Part shown: in pieces, positions 53,896 through 63,749 of the stretch
How the letters are laid out: each line of letters starts with the position of its first letter
Numbering within the stretch: the stretch's first letter is position 1
Assembly (NCBI GenBank): GCA_964411665.1
Contig: CAYPMR010000008.1
Location: 20,487 to 84,486 of the forward strand
Length of the DNA: 64,000 nucleotides
DNA from: CALFCE01 sp964411665
Lineage (GTDB): Bacteria; Pseudomonadota; Gammaproteobacteria; Granulosicoccales; Granulosicoccaceae
Reading direction: 5' to 3'
Position numbers and translations under genes: made by a program
Notes under the pieces: model-generated
Databases searched by the model: none
The model's input: only the letters and a program-made list of their open reading frames with translations
Told to the model about the DNA's origin: nothing

Positions 53896-55407
53896 TCAGG
53901 TATGACACTTGGGACTTCTCGGGCATGCACCACTGCGCGGGCAGATAAGCCGCACGTCTTTTTCAATGCCACGCAGCATCCAATCGATATTGAGAATTTT
54001 ACCAACGGCGGCCAGATCGTTTTTTATCGACGCTGGTATTTCTGCCGTGCCAGCATTTTCACGACAAGCCTCTTTAAGCGTGTTGGCAACATCTGTGGAA
54101 TCGATTCCCTGAGCTTCCAGCGCCGGGTTGATATCAATACCGGCACACAGCACCTGCCCCGCCCCGGTTATATTCGTAGTACGCAAGGATTCACAACAGT
54201 AAATACGCATGCTTTGCCCATCATCAAGCAAGGATATCTGCGCTGAGGTTCCAGTTTCTGTCGAGTCAAGCATGCGAAAAACCGCCCAGTTCGGACAAGG
54301 ATCCTGTACCAGGCGCATATTTCCCCACGGCAACGGAATACCATTACCACGATAAACCGCATTTAGACGGCCGGGTGGAAAAGCATCGAAATAATGCCAA
54401 TGGGGATAGGATGAAACAGCGGTCATACGGCGCATCGTGACAGACGAACTGACATCGATCAGATTACCAATAGTGACCTCGTGCGCGTTGCGCTCAATGA
54501 GACGCCGAAACGGAACCTTGGGACACAACAAAGCGCCGGCAAAAAAGCTACATTCGAAATCCCGCCAGGCATGCACAATGTCATGAGCATCCAACGCGTG
54601 CTCTTCATCAATGCGCAAGGCTTCACTGCGCTGACCTGACTGGCGACGGTCGGCGATCATCGGTGTCTTCATACCATCGCCGTTATGCAACACCATATGT
54701 CCAATATAAACGGCAAGGTCATATTTGTGTCGGATCGGTTGCTGCTGCAAAACCTTATTAAGGTATACCTTGTTTGGCTTTTTAAAATAGGAGCGCACGA
54801 AGGTTTCATAGCGCACACCCAGTTTCGCAGCCTCGGCTTTAGTCAGCTTGTCAAACCAAACCACCTGGATGCCAACATTTTTGGCAAATGCCTCGATCGC
54901 ACCCAGGGTTAGAGGCAACTGCTTGCCACCTATCCCTTCAGCAGCCCGTTCGAGTTCGGGAAAATTGTTTTGATGGCGCTCCTGATGGGCGCGAATCAAC
55001 AAGTGACCGAACTGTCTGCCTGTGACACCCGCCTGTGAGAGCAATTCTGGAATCGCAATCTGTAGTATTTCGTTGCTAAATAGAAATCCGGGCTCCATGG
55101 GGATACCGCGCAGACCTCCACTACTGCCCTTTTCAGGCAGGATGGTCTCGTCATCAGGTATCTCCACCAGGAACCATTCCGCATTTTTTTGAAAAACACT
55201 GGCAATAACATCCAGCATCTCGGCACTGGGAAAGCGTTTGCCTCGTTCAATCATCGATAAATATGAGACAGATGGCGCATGGTTTGCGTTTTCTTTGACA
55301 CAACGCGCAGAGAGGTCTTCCATCGTCAAATTGTTACGCTTTCGCAAATTTCTGATGCGAGGGCCGAGAAAGTGTGCGTTTCTTATCAAATTTTGAGGCT
55401 TCATCAT
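53896..55407 (-). CDS. ScfR/RamB-like XRE regulator with ImmA/IrrE-type domain
   Basis: Protein of 503 residues: an N-terminal XRE helix-turn-helix (RIRNLRKRNNLTMEDLSARC and SYLSMIERGKRFPSAEML), a mid region resembling the IrrE/ImmA-related domain (about 150-260; the HExxH-like motif is degraded, YDLAVYIGHMVLH), and a C-terminal DUF2083-type domain with several cysteines (ICPRSGACPRSPKC). This architecture is that of short-chain fatty acid or acetate regulators such as RamB. It is divergent from aceA, the target of RamB in actinobacteria, so control of the glyoxylate shunt is the natural hypothesis. Confidence 0.85.
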   Translation of the reverse strand: MMKPQNLIRNAHFLGPRIRNLRKRNNLTMEDLSARCVKENANHAPSVSYLSMIERGKRFPSAEMLDVIASVFQKNAEWFLVEIPDDETILPEKGSSGGLRGIPMEPGFLFSNEILQIAIPELLSQAGVTGRQFGHLLIRAHQERHQNNFPELERAAEGIGGKQLPLTLGAIEAFAKNVGIQVVWFDKLTKAEAAKLGVRYETFVRSYFKKPNKVYLNKVLQQQPIRHKYDLAVYIGHMVLHNGDGMKTPMIADRRQSGQRSEALRIDEEHALDAHDIVHAWRDFECSFFAGALLCPKVPFRRLIERNAHEVTIGNLIDVSSSVTMRRMTAVSSYPHWHYFDAFPPGRLNAVYRGNGIPLPWGNMRLVQDPCPNWAVFRMLDSTETGTSAQISLLDDGQSMRIYCCESLRTTNITGAGQVLCAGIDINPALEAQGIDSTDVANTLKEACRENAGTAEIPASIKNDLAAVGKILNIDWMLRGIEKDVRLICPRSGACPRSPKCHT

Positions 55408-55556
55408 GTCAATTTTACACTGTGAAGTTTTTTATGTGCAATTTTAGTGAAAATATAACTAGAATTTCCGCCAACCTAGAGGACAGCTGCCAGATGAGGC
55501 GGACACAGTCACTCCGGGATGGAATTTTTTTAAAGACGAGACGATAGGTAGCAACA
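55408..55556. promoter_or_regulatory. Divergent control region of the regulator and aceA
   Basis: The 149-base gap holds two direct CAATTTTA repeats at 55410-55417 and 55439-55446, 29 bases apart and each followed by a purine-rich tail, plus a TATAAC-like box. The repeats are a possible regulator site; they do not match the published RamB box. Confidence 0.4.
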
Positions 55557-57158
55557 ATGATCAATTACCAGCAACATATTTCTGATGCCGCAACCAGTAT
55601 TGCGAACAATGGCGACAAGTGGCGAGCGATAGATCCTGAGCGAGTGACACGCATGCGGTTGCAAAATCGCTTCAAGTCAGGGGTGGATATTGCACGCTAC
55701 ACTGCAGGTATCCTGCGCGCTGATATGGCCGCTTACGACAAGGACCAGGATCAGTACACACAGTCATTGGGTGTCTGGCATGGTTTCGTCGCCCAACAGA
55801 AAATGATCTCCATCAAGAAGCACTTCGAGGGATCAACCAAACAACGTTACCTCTACCTGTCAGGCTGGATGATCGCGGCACTGCGTTCCGAGTTCGGCCC
55901 GCTACCGGATCAATCCATTCATGAAAAAACTGCCGTACCGGAGCTTATCGAAGAGATCTACACCTTCCTGAAACAAGCTGATGCACGTGAAATGCGTCAT
56001 CTGTTCACCGAGCTGGATGCAGCACGTGCAGAGGGTAATCAGATCCAGGAGCGCGCTGTTCTGGACAAGATCGATAACTTCGAAACACACGTCGTGCCGA
56101 TTATCGCCGACATCGATGCAGGTTTCGGTAATGAAGAGGCTACTTACTTACTGGCAAAGAAAATGATCGAGGCTGGTGCTGGCTGCCTGCAACTTGAAAA
56201 TCAGGTGTCTGACGTTAAGCAGTGTGGACACCAGGACGGCAAAGTGACCGTCCCGCACGAAGATTTTCTAGCAAAAATAAATGCTGTACGGTATGCGTTT
56301 CTCGAGATGGGTGTTGATGATGGCGTTATCGTTGCTCGCACAGATTCACTCGGTGCTGGCCTGACACAGAAAATTCCCGTGTCTCAGGAGCCCGGCGATC
56401 TAGCTGATCAGTACAACGCTTTTATTGATGGCGAAGAAGTATCCGACATTAATGAAGTAGGCCCGGGGGATGTTGTTATTCGTCAGGGCGAAAAAATGCT
56501 CAAGACCACTCGCCTGCCTAATGGCCTGGTTCGCTTTAAACCCGATACCGGTGTAGATCGCGTGGTGCTCGATTGTGTCACTGCCCTGCAAAACGGTGCT
56601 GACCTGTTGTGGATAGAAACGGAAAAACCACACGTTGGTCAAATCGCCGAAATGGTTGATCGTATTAAAGAGACCGTTCCTGATGCAAAGCTCGTTTACA
56701 ACAACAGCCCATCATTCAACTGGACGCTGAATTTCCGCCAACAGGTCTTTGATGCCTGGTCCGAAGAAGGCAAAGACGTATCAGCCTACAGCAGAGAGGA
56801 ACTGATGGATGCCAGCTATGACGAAACTGATCTGGCTGTCGAAGCTGACAAAAGAGTACAAAGCTTCCAGCGCGACGCCGCTAAACGGGCAGGTGTTTTC
56901 CACCACCTGATCACCTTGCCGACGTACCACACAGCAGCATTATCTACTGATCTGCTGGCACGTGATTATTTCGGTGATCAGGGCATGCTTGCCTATGTAA
57001 GAGATGTGCAACGCCGCGAAATTCGTGAGGGACTTGCCTGCGTCAAGCATCAGGATATGGCTGGCTCCAATATCGGCGACGATCACAAAGAGTACTTCTC
57101 GGGTGGGCAGGCACTTAAAGCGTCTGGTAAAGACAACACCATGAATCAGTTTGGATAA
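55557..57158 (+). CDS. aceA: Isocitrate lyase
   Basis: Enzyme of 533 residues that splits isocitrate to succinate and glyoxylate, the first glyoxylate-shunt step. Length and insertions mark the long isocitrate lyase form known in Pseudomonas. The active-site motif is KQCGHQDGKV with the catalytic cysteine C223, where Escherichia coli AceA has KKCGHMGGKV. Other blocks are PIIADIDAGFG, VIVARTDSLGAG, ADLLWIETEKPH and YNNSPSFNW. No aceB (malate synthase) is in the window. The divergent ScfR-like regulator probably controls it. Confidence 0.96.
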   Translation: MINYQQHISDAATSIANNGDKWRAIDPERVTRMRLQNRFKSGVDIARYTAGILRADMAAYDKDQDQYTQSLGVWHGFVAQQKMISIKKHFEGSTKQRYLYLSGWMIAALRSEFGPLPDQSIHEKTAVPELIEEIYTFLKQADAREMRHLFTELDAARAEGNQIQERAVLDKIDNFETHVVPIIADIDAGFGNEEATYLLAKKMIEAGAGCLQLENQVSDVKQCGHQDGKVTVPHEDFLAKINAVRYAFLEMGVDDGVIVARTDSLGAGLTQKIPVSQEPGDLADQYNAFIDGEEVSDINEVGPGDVVIRQGEKMLKTTRLPNGLVRFKPDTGVDRVVLDCVTALQNGADLLWIETEKPHVGQIAEMVDRIKETVPDAKLVYNNSPSFNWTLNFRQQVFDAWSEEGKDVSAYSREELMDASYDETDLAVEADKRVQSFQRDAAKRAGVFHHLITLPTYHTAALSTDLLARDYFGDQGMLAYVRDVQRREIREGLACVKHQDMAGSNIGDDHKEYFSGGQALKASGKDNTMNQFG

Positions 57159-57222
57159 AACCCGACTGCATCAGACAGGTACAACTTGAAATAATTACGT
57201 TAAAAGTACGAGGCAAATAGCT

Positions 57223-57483
57223 ATGACTACAATAGTAAATGCAATCAAAATCGAATGTCGTGAGGGTGTTGCTCAGACCGAGTTGGGCTTTATAGCCATG
57301 GCCGATCATCATATGGTCAAGGGCGTCTGTGATGCTGATTGTCTGGAGGGACTGGCGAAGGCTGAGCTGCGTTTTCAGGCCAAAGCAAAAGCTACAGCCA
57401 GAGCCAAAGCGATGGAAATGGCAAAGGAACTGGCAGCAGAGCCTCTCGATACCGGTATTGATCAAGTCGCCTCAGCCAGATAA
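57223..57483 (+). CDS. Hypothetical small protein downstream of aceA
   Basis: Protein of 86 residues with no family I recognise. Its N-terminal half is mixed (KIECREGVAQTELGFIAMAD), and residues about 45-70 form an Ala/Lys/Arg-rich helix (AKAELRFQAKAKATARAKAM). Two cysteines (about 12 and 36) could be a redox or metal pair. It lies 64 bp after aceA on the same strand, before a strong terminator at 57543, so it is the second gene of that transcript. A GAGG lies about 10 bases before ATG 57223. Confidence 0.65.
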   Translation: MTTIVNAIKIECREGVAQTELGFIAMADHHMVKGVCDADCLEGLAKAELRFQAKAKATARAKAMEMAKELAAEPLDTGIDQVASAR

Positions 57484-57797
57484 TACAGGCAGAAAATCAG
57501 TTGGGGCACTGAATCAGTGCCGCAGCAGATAAGCATTAACCGCAAGGCTCCTCTCTATGAGGAGCCTTGTTTATTTAACACTACGGCAAATCAAACATTA
57601 ACAACGTCGAAATCAGTACACATACACTGCGTCTCGTGTCTTTACACTCCCTGCTTTAAACCATTCCACTAATACCGGGTTTCAGTTGCCTCTGAAACAA
57701 AAATAGAATTTCCCACAAAATAACTTTATATTTGATGTTGTCAGGACCGCGTTCTCAGTTGATGCGCACTGCCATATATCCTGTAATCTACTAATTC
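57484..57797. other. 314-base region between the aceA transcript and gabD
   Basis: No gene is seen. It contains the aceA terminator (57543-57576). The AT-rich remainder should carry the gabD promoter. Confidence 0.5.
57543..57576 (+). terminator. Rho-independent terminator of the aceA operon
   Basis: The 11-bp perfect stem CAAGGCTCCTC (57543-57553) and GAGGAGCCTTG (57559-57569), with a 5-base loop, is followed by TTTATTT. It lies 60 bp after the small protein gene and is the clearest terminator of the window. Confidence 0.9.
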
Positions 57798-59255
57798 ATG
57801 AGCAAAATTTTTATGCCCTATACCGACTACCTCAAGGAAGCCAATTTTATTGCTGGCAAATGGGTCAGCGCAGATAGCAAAGAAACTATCGACGTCATCA
57901 ATCCCTCCAGCGGAGAAAAAGTGGGCACAGTGCCAAAATGTGGTGGTGCTGAAACACAACGAGCGATCGATGCTGCCGCTGCTGCTTTTCCTGCCTACGC
58001 AGCTATGGACCTTTTAGCGCGAGTAACACTGTTGTGGAAGCTGCATGATGCACTTATCGACAACCAGCAATCTCTGGCTGAGCTACTAACTATTGAACAA
58101 GGCAAACCGCTGGCCGAGTCGAATGGTGAAATTGCAATAAGCGCGGCTTATATCCGTTGGTTTGCTGAAGAAATACGACGTTCAAAGGGTGAGATCATAC
58201 CGGCGCCTGCCAACGGTCGGCGCATCATGACAACCAAACACCCGGTCGGCGTTGTCGGCATGATCACACCGTGGAACTTTCCATCGTCAATGCTGGCACG
58301 CAAAATCGGTCCTGCCCTGGCAGCTGGCTGCACAGTGGTAGCAAAGCCTGCAACAGTGACACCTTACTCTGCCATTGCATGGGCAGCCCTGTGTGAAGAG
58401 GTTGGTTTTCCCTCTGGTGTGGTTAATGTCGTGACTGGATCGGCACGCGAAATTGGCGGGGCCATCATGCAATCACCCAGCGTCCGCAAAGTGACCTTCA
58501 CCGGTTCAACTGAGGTAGGCAAGGAGTTGATAAGACAGTCAGCAGACACGGTTAAAAAGGTCAGCATGGAGCTCGGAGGGAATGCACCATTTATCGTGAT
58601 GGACGATGCTGATATGGATGCTGCCATCGAAGGTGCAATGGCATCAAAATTTCGTAATGCCGGACAGACCTGTGTCTGTGCTAATCGTTTCTATGCCCAG
58701 GCAGGCATTTATGATGAGTTTGTAGAAAAGCTCACCGCAGCCACAGCAGCCATGAAGGTTGGCGATGGTCGCGAAGCGGGCACCGAGCAAGGTCCGCTGA
58801 TCGACGTTGATGCGATGGAAAAGGTTGAAGAACTGCTAGAGGACGCAACAGGTCAGGGCGCGAAAATCGAAACCGGAGGATCACGCCATGCGTTGGGACA
58901 ATCATTTTTCGAACCCACAGTACTCTCTGGCGTTACCCAATCCATGCGGGTCGCAAAAGAGGAGATATTCGGTCCGATGGCACCGGTATTTCGCTTTGAT
59001 ACCATTGATGAAGCTGTGGAAATGGCCAACGCCACGGAGTTTGGATTGGCTTCCTATGTGTATACACGTGATATCGGTCGTATAATGCGTTTCAACGCTG
59101 ATTTACAGTGCGGAATGATCGGTATAAATTCAGGTTTAATAACAACTGTTGAAGCGCCCTTTGGCGGTATGAAAGAAAGTGGGCTCGGCAAGGAAGGTGG
59201 CAGCCAGGGCCTGGAAGACTACCTGGATACAAAATACATGGCTGTGGATTTTTAA
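57798..59255 (+). CDS. gabD: Succinate-semialdehyde dehydrogenase (GabD-type aldehyde dehydrogenase)
   Basis: Aldehyde dehydrogenase of 485 residues that oxidises succinate semialdehyde (or a similar omega-carboxy aldehyde) to succinate with NAD(P)+. Conserved blocks: GMITPWNFPSSMLARK, the NAD(P) loop FTGSTEVGKEL, catalytic-base glutamate in MELGGNAPF, nucleophile C292 in GQTCVCANR and EEIFGPMAPVF. The CVC cysteine pair is a GabD trait. ATG 57798 gives the expected length; ATG 57813 is also possible. No gabT is adjacent, so the source of semialdehyde is open. Confidence 0.92.
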   Translation: MSKIFMPYTDYLKEANFIAGKWVSADSKETIDVINPSSGEKVGTVPKCGGAETQRAIDAAAAAFPAYAAMDLLARVTLLWKLHDALIDNQQSLAELLTIEQGKPLAESNGEIAISAAYIRWFAEEIRRSKGEIIPAPANGRRIMTTKHPVGVVGMITPWNFPSSMLARKIGPALAAGCTVVAKPATVTPYSAIAWAALCEEVGFPSGVVNVVTGSAREIGGAIMQSPSVRKVTFTGSTEVGKELIRQSADTVKKVSMELGGNAPFIVMDDADMDAAIEGAMASKFRNAGQTCVCANRFYAQAGIYDEFVEKLTAATAAMKVGDGREAGTEQGPLIDVDAMEKVEELLEDATGQGAKIETGGSRHALGQSFFEPTVLSGVTQSMRVAKEEIFGPMAPVFRFDTIDEAVEMANATEFGLASYVYTRDIGRIMRFNADLQCGMIGINSGLITTVEAPFGGMKESGLGKEGGSQGLEDYLDTKYMAVDF

Positions 59256-59282
59256 TAACCATCAATCGTATTATGTAACGAC

Positions 59283-60596
59283 TCAGCCGTCAGATATCCT
59301 CTCTGGCGGCTCAGCCATCGACGAACGCACCGCGTCCACATCTTTGCCATTGCCCACAGCAAACCAGAATGCAATCATGGCAAGTACGGTAAGAACTGCT
59401 GCCAGAACAAAAGGTGCACCCGGAAAGTTATAGCCCGAGCTGCCGGCGGTGTCCGTGTAAACGTAGAAAACCTGCGTCATCAGTAAGGGGCTTATAATAG
59501 TTGCAATAGCAACCAATCCACTGCTAACACCTTGAAGCAAACCCTGCTCGTTCTCTGGCACCGTATTGGAAAGAATACCTTCAAGTGCAGGAGATACTAT
59601 TGCGCCCAGTGCCACCAGCGGTAACATCAAATAAACGGCAAATTCATTATTGATAAAACCAAAAAAAAGCAAGCTTAACGCCGTTAGTGCAAATCCCAGA
59701 TAGGCGGTTCTGGATTCGCCAATGGTTGATAATATCCTGCGTATCAACCACCCCTGCACCAGCGCGTAGCCAATACCAACAAGTGCCAGTGACAAACCAA
59801 TCTCGAATGAAGACCAGTCGAAAGACGCGAGCCCCCAATAGGACCAGACCGCTGGATAAACCTGGTGCGCAATAGAAAACAACAGCAGTGATAGAAAAAT
59901 CCAGCCTAGCGCGGGGAATCTGCGTGCCAGCAACAGGCCACTGAAGGGATTGCTCTTGGCCCAGGAGAATGAACGCCGTTTCGATTGCGGCAGTGACTCC
60001 GGTAATACAAAATACCCGTACAGACAATTTAACAGCGCAAGCATTGCGGCGACCATGAACGGGGTTCGCGTACCGAACTCTCCCAATAACCCACCCAGAA
60101 CAGGACCGAGTATAAAACCGATACCAAAAGCAGCACCAATGACACCAAAATTAGCCGCTCGTTTATCAGCTGTACTGATATCAGCAATATAGGCTTTGGC
60201 AGTGACATGAGTTGAACCGGCAGCGCCGGCAAGCAATCGCGTCACAACCAACATCGACAGCGTTGAGGCAAGGCTCATGACTATATAGTCAATAGCCAAA
60301 GCGATAAGACCGATAAGCAGAATCCTTCGCCGACCATAACGATCAGACAATGACCCAAGCAACGGACCAGACAAAAATTGCATTACAGCGTAGGAAGCAG
60401 TTAACAACCCACCCCAGCGAGCTGCCGCACCAACGCCTTCGCCAGTGACTTCAATCAATAGGTCTGGCAAAACCGGGATGATAATGCCAAGGCCGACAGC
60501 GTCGAGGCAGACCGTTATAAAGATAAACAGCAGTGGACTGCCTTTCATTCCATGCTCTTTGGCTGGATTATCTTCTGAGTTAAACGCGCCGGTCAT
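59283..60596 (-). CDS. Tet-family MFS transporter
   Basis: Membrane protein of 437 residues with 12 segments. Residues AVGLGIIIPVLPDLL and the loop GSLSDRYGRRRILL match the TCR/TetA-like drug:H+ antiporter group, as does LAGAAGSTHVTAKAYIADIS. Resistance to a drug is not implied; many members are chromosomal exporters of unknown substrate. Candidate starts are ATG 60596 and ATG 60548. It follows the NlpC/P60 gene by 12 bp, so they are co-transcribed. Confidence 0.87.
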   Translation of the reverse strand: MTGAFNSEDNPAKEHGMKGSPLLFIFITVCLDAVGLGIIIPVLPDLLIEVTGEGVGAAARWGGLLTASYAVMQFLSGPLLGSLSDRYGRRRILLIGLIALAIDYIVMSLASTLSMLVVTRLLAGAAGSTHVTAKAYIADISTADKRAANFGVIGAAFGIGFILGPVLGGLLGEFGTRTPFMVAAMLALLNCLYGYFVLPESLPQSKRRSFSWAKSNPFSGLLLARRFPALGWIFLSLLLFSIAHQVYPAVWSYWGLASFDWSSFEIGLSLALVGIGYALVQGWLIRRILSTIGESRTAYLGFALTALSLLFFGFINNEFAVYLMLPLVALGAIVSPALEGILSNTVPENEQGLLQGVSSGLVAIATIISPLLMTQVFYVYTDTAGSSGYNFPGAPFVLAAVLTVLAMIAFWFAVGNGKDVDAVRSSMAEPPERISDG

Positions 60597-60608
60597 ACAA
60601 AACGTTTT

Positions 60609-61403
60609 CTATAGCGGTTGATCTGGCAGGCGACGTAGACTGGAAATGCTACCTGCGCGGGTTATGACATCACTTAGTGCTTCAGATCGACAGTCCATCG
60701 ACCAGGCATTGGCATGCAAGAGGCTATCGGCAGATTCAAGCAGGCCAACGTGTCCAGGCCAGAACACAAGGTCACCACGACGCCTGTCCTTAAAGTCAAT
60801 CACTGTTGCAAGACTTGATTCCTGAGGTTGACTGTCTCGCGGCAGATTGTTGCCTTGCAATCTGGCGGCGCTCTGTATCATGCCGGAACAATCGCACCCG
60901 GCTGGCGTTCTACCACCCCAAACATAGGGTGCGCCGGAAAAAAGCTTACTCGCTATAGTCACCAGATCACCTTGACGTACAAAATCTGCCGTTGTCAGAT
61001 GTGATCGGATTACATAATAGCCATCCAAGGTTCTGGCGAACTTTGTGTTATCCCATGAAGAGTCACCAGCGGATGTCCTGACACTCTCGTCATTGTCATC
61101 ATCCAGGACCAGTAAGGATAACAATGGCAATCGACACAGAACCTGGCTTTTAATATCCGGTTGCGTAAGTAACAGGCTTGAAGGAGCTATCACTTTATGG
61201 GTGAACGGTTTCAGGGGTGCTTGACGGGTATTTTTGGACAGAATAAAGCCAGTGTAATCATCAATACTGTTTCTGACTTCACTATAGCCATTTTTTTCAG
61301 CGAGTAATTCAAGAGGCTCACCGTACAGGCATTCACTGGTGCAAATGGACCCGGCATGCGGCTCGGCCAGCATAGTTTCGCAGCCGGAATTTATGGTCAG
61401 CAT
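60609..61403 (-). CDS. NlpC/P60-family C40 peptidase with SH3-like domains
   Basis: Protein of 264 residues. The C-terminal peptidase (about 150-250) has catalytic cysteine C172 in AGCDCSGMIQSA, GHVGLLESAD with the histidine, and HANAW. The N-terminal half looks like two bacterial SH3 folds (GEPLELLAEKNGYSEV). It lacks a clear signal peptide, so it may be cytosolic or miss-started; members of the YkfC-like group hydrolyse muropeptides such as gamma-D-glutamyl-meso-diaminopimelate during recycling. Upstream of and close to a Tet-like MFS gene, a pairing that could suit uptake of peptides, though the MFS family differs from AmpG. Confidence 0.85.
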   Translation of the reverse strand: MLTINSGCETMLAEPHAGSICTSECLYGEPLELLAEKNGYSEVRNSIDDYTGFILSKNTRQAPLKPFTHKVIAPSSLLLTQPDIKSQVLCRLPLLSLLVLDDDNDESVRTSAGDSSWDNTKFARTLDGYYVIRSHLTTADFVRQGDLVTIASKLFSGAPYVWGGRTPAGCDCSGMIQSAARLQGNNLPRDSQPQESSLATVIDFKDRRRGDLVFWPGHVGLLESADSLLHANAWSMDCRSEALSDVITRAGSISSLRRLPDQPL

Positions 61404-61541
61404 GAGATTACCAAGAGTTGTAACAGGCGCAGCAACAGGTGTACTGGCTGCTACACCTATCGACTACTTTCAAGGATAACGCAGCTCAGTCACGATACCG
61501 GTCAAATTAAGACTGAGATCCATAAGCAGGCATCCCATCTA

Positions 61542-63035
61542 TCATGTCTTGCGCATTTTGCGGTACAGCGGATAGAAAATGAGTAATGCTGCAATGACCA
61601 TGCATGTGCCACTTATAGGTCTGGTGAAAAACGTCGTGAAGTCACCCTGCGATGCAAGCAATGATTGCCTTAGCGAGCGTTCCGCAAGTGGCCCCAACAC
61701 GATAGCTAGTACCGCAGGCGCTACTGGGTAATTCAATTTTCGCAGCAAGTAACCCACTATTCCAAACAAAAACATTAACCAGACATCATGCATGGTTTGC
61801 GTGGGTGCATAACCGCCAACTATGCACAGAATGTAAATAATCGGTGCCAGTACAGTAAACGGCATCGTCAATACTTTTACAAATAAGGGTATAAATGCCA
61901 GATTGATCAACAGTGTTGCAGCGTTGGCGATGTAAAGCGATCCGATAAGACCCCAGACAAAATCAGGATGTTCCGTAAACAACAGCGGACCCGGGCGTAA
62001 ACCCCAGATAATCATGCCGCCCAGTAATATCGCTGTGGTTGGGGAGCCCGGTATACCGAGCGTGATCATCGGCAGCATTGATCCAGTAGATGCTGCATTG
62101 TTCGCAGCCTCAGGTGCGGCAACACCGGCCACTTCACCTTTACCGAACTTCTCCGGATTTTTGGAAAAAGTCTTGGCCAAACCGTATGACATTAACGATG
62201 CAGGGGTTGCACCAGCAGCAGGCAAGGTACCAACAAAATAACCCAGGATTGAACCTAGTGTGGTGGTACCGATGTAGTCCTTAACGCTTTTCAGGTTACC
62301 TAGCAAACTACCGACTGACATTTTAACTTTGTGGACAGTCACTTTTCCCTGCGTTGATTCGAGCGTCCATAACATCTCGCCAATACCGTAGATACCTATG
62401 GCCAATACAAGGAAATTAATGCCATGTAGAAACCCTGAGATATCACCAAAGATCAAACGGGGTTTACCGGAAATAATATCGAGTCCAATGGTTGCGAGCA
62501 CCAATCCGATTAATATAGAGAAAATGGTTTTAGGAATATCATCGCCACCCAACCCGATAAAAGTGGCGAAGGCCAGAATCATTAACGCGAATTCCTCTGG
62601 TGGACCGAACTTCAATGCAAATTCTGCCAAGGGTGGTGCGAACAGCGTGAACAGTACCACCGACACGGTCCCACCAATGAACGAGGCTACCGCTGCTGCT
62701 GTTAAGGCTTTATCGGCCTTACCTTGTTGCGCCAATGGGCGCCCATCGAACACCGTCGCCACCGCAGTTGACGCGCCCGGTATGCCAAGCGTTATTGAAC
62801 TGATGGCACCGCCATACATTGCGCCGTAATAAATCGCTGCCAGAAAGATAATGGCTGAGGTTGGTGGTACCAGAAAAGTAATCGGCAATAATATGGCAAC
62901 GCCATTAACCGAGCCAAGGCCGGGCATCGCACCTACTAGTAAGCCAACCGTACAACCGATGATAATCATCATCAGGTTCAGCGGCTCTAATGCTTGAAGC
63001 AGCCCAGCACCCAATAACGCTAATGTGGTTTCCAT
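61542..63035 (-). CDS. tctA: Tripartite tricarboxylate transporter permease TctA
   Basis: Large membrane subunit of 497 residues with about 11-12 segments. Family blocks: GCTVGLLVGAMPGLGSVNGVA, AIYYGAMYGGAISSITLGIPG, and later MLPMITLGIPGSPTTAILLGGM with the repeated LGIPG. It moves a carboxylate delivered by the periplasmic TctC protein, driven by an ion gradient. Last of the tctC-tctB-tctA run; it begins 3 bp after the tctB stop, so translation is coupled. Confidence 0.95.
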   Translation of the reverse strand: METTLALLGAGLLQALEPLNLMMIIIGCTVGLLVGAMPGLGSVNGVAILLPITFLVPPTSAIIFLAAIYYGAMYGGAISSITLGIPGASTAVATVFDGRPLAQQGKADKALTAAAVASFIGGTVSVVLFTLFAPPLAEFALKFGPPEEFALMILAFATFIGLGGDDIPKTIFSILIGLVLATIGLDIISGKPRLIFGDISGFLHGINFLVLAIGIYGIGEMLWTLESTQGKVTVHKVKMSVGSLLGNLKSVKDYIGTTTLGSILGYFVGTLPAAGATPASLMSYGLAKTFSKNPEKFGKGEVAGVAAPEAANNAASTGSMLPMITLGIPGSPTTAILLGGMIIWGLRPGPLLFTEHPDFVWGLIGSLYIANAATLLINLAFIPLFVKVLTMPFTVLAPIIYILCIVGGYAPTQTMHDVWLMFLFGIVGYLLRKLNYPVAPAVLAIVLGPLAERSLRQSLLASQGDFTTFFTRPISGTCMVIAALLIFYPLYRKMRKT

Positions 63036-63038
63036 AGC

Positions 63039-63689
63039 CTAGCTCGCCTCTTTTGCCGTTTCGACTTGTCGGGATTTTCTAGTGAGGAGGTGTCGCACCC
63101 AATAGGCAATAACGAGTACTACCCCAAGGGCTGGAAGACTGACTATGGGAGCTTTGAAAGCACCCAGGCGTTCGCCTGCATTCTGTGCATAAATAAGGTC
63201 ATAGACCGGATAAAACATCTCTTCGGTAAACGCCTTGGGCAGTGGAATTTTTAAGGCCCACTCAAACAGACAGAAAATAAACACCGGCACACCAATCACC
63301 AGCGAAAGAGTCAATGCCCAGGAGTGATGACCAACAAATTTGAGATAGAAAAGCAGAAATATCGGTAAGGCAATATAAATTCCTGCCCACTGTGTCATTA
63401 CCAGTAACGCAAGAATAGAAAATGCAGAAACCCCAACAACCATTGCGGTTTCTTTGCTGATATAGGGCTCGTCAGATACAGACTCGGGTGTAACCCGTTT
63501 AAACCAGCGCACCATGGTCCAAATGCAACACAGCAACATGCCGGTTGAAAGCCAGAAAGGCCAGGCACCTGAACCGGGACCACGTCCTTCAATCCAACCA
63601 ATATTGAGCTCAGCGCTTTTGACCATCAAGCCAATCGAACAGAGCGCCAGCAAAACAGCGGCTAATATTTCAGCAGTACGAACAGTCAT
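63039..63689 (-). CDS. tctB: Tripartite tricarboxylate transporter small membrane subunit TctB
   Basis: Membrane protein of 216 residues with four hydrophobic segments and the RGPGSGAWPFWLSTGMLL region typical of TctB, the poorly conserved small subunit. Its position between tctC and tctA and the 3-bp gap to tctA support the assignment, since sequence alone is weak. The sequence continues to a C-terminal Arg-rich tail. Confidence 0.88.
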   Translation of the reverse strand: MTVRTAEILAAVLLALCSIGLMVKSAELNIGWIEGRGPGSGAWPFWLSTGMLLCCIWTMVRWFKRVTPESVSDEPYISKETAMVVGVSAFSILALLVMTQWAGIYIALPIFLLFYLKFVGHHSWALTLSLVIGVPVFIFCLFEWALKIPLPKAFTEEMFYPVYDLIYAQNAGERLGAFKAPIVSLPALGVVLVIAYWVRHLLTRKSRQVETAKEAS

Positions 63690-63749
63690 GCGGGATTACG
63701 TAACTATCAGTAAAGAATGGTTGCGTACAACCATGATCAGTTATAAGTA

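Noticed and set aside
59283..60596. A tetracycline resistance determinant
   Set aside because: The protein is in the Tet-like MFS group, but the group is broad, there is no TetR neighbour and no mobile context; a specific resistance claim is unsupported.
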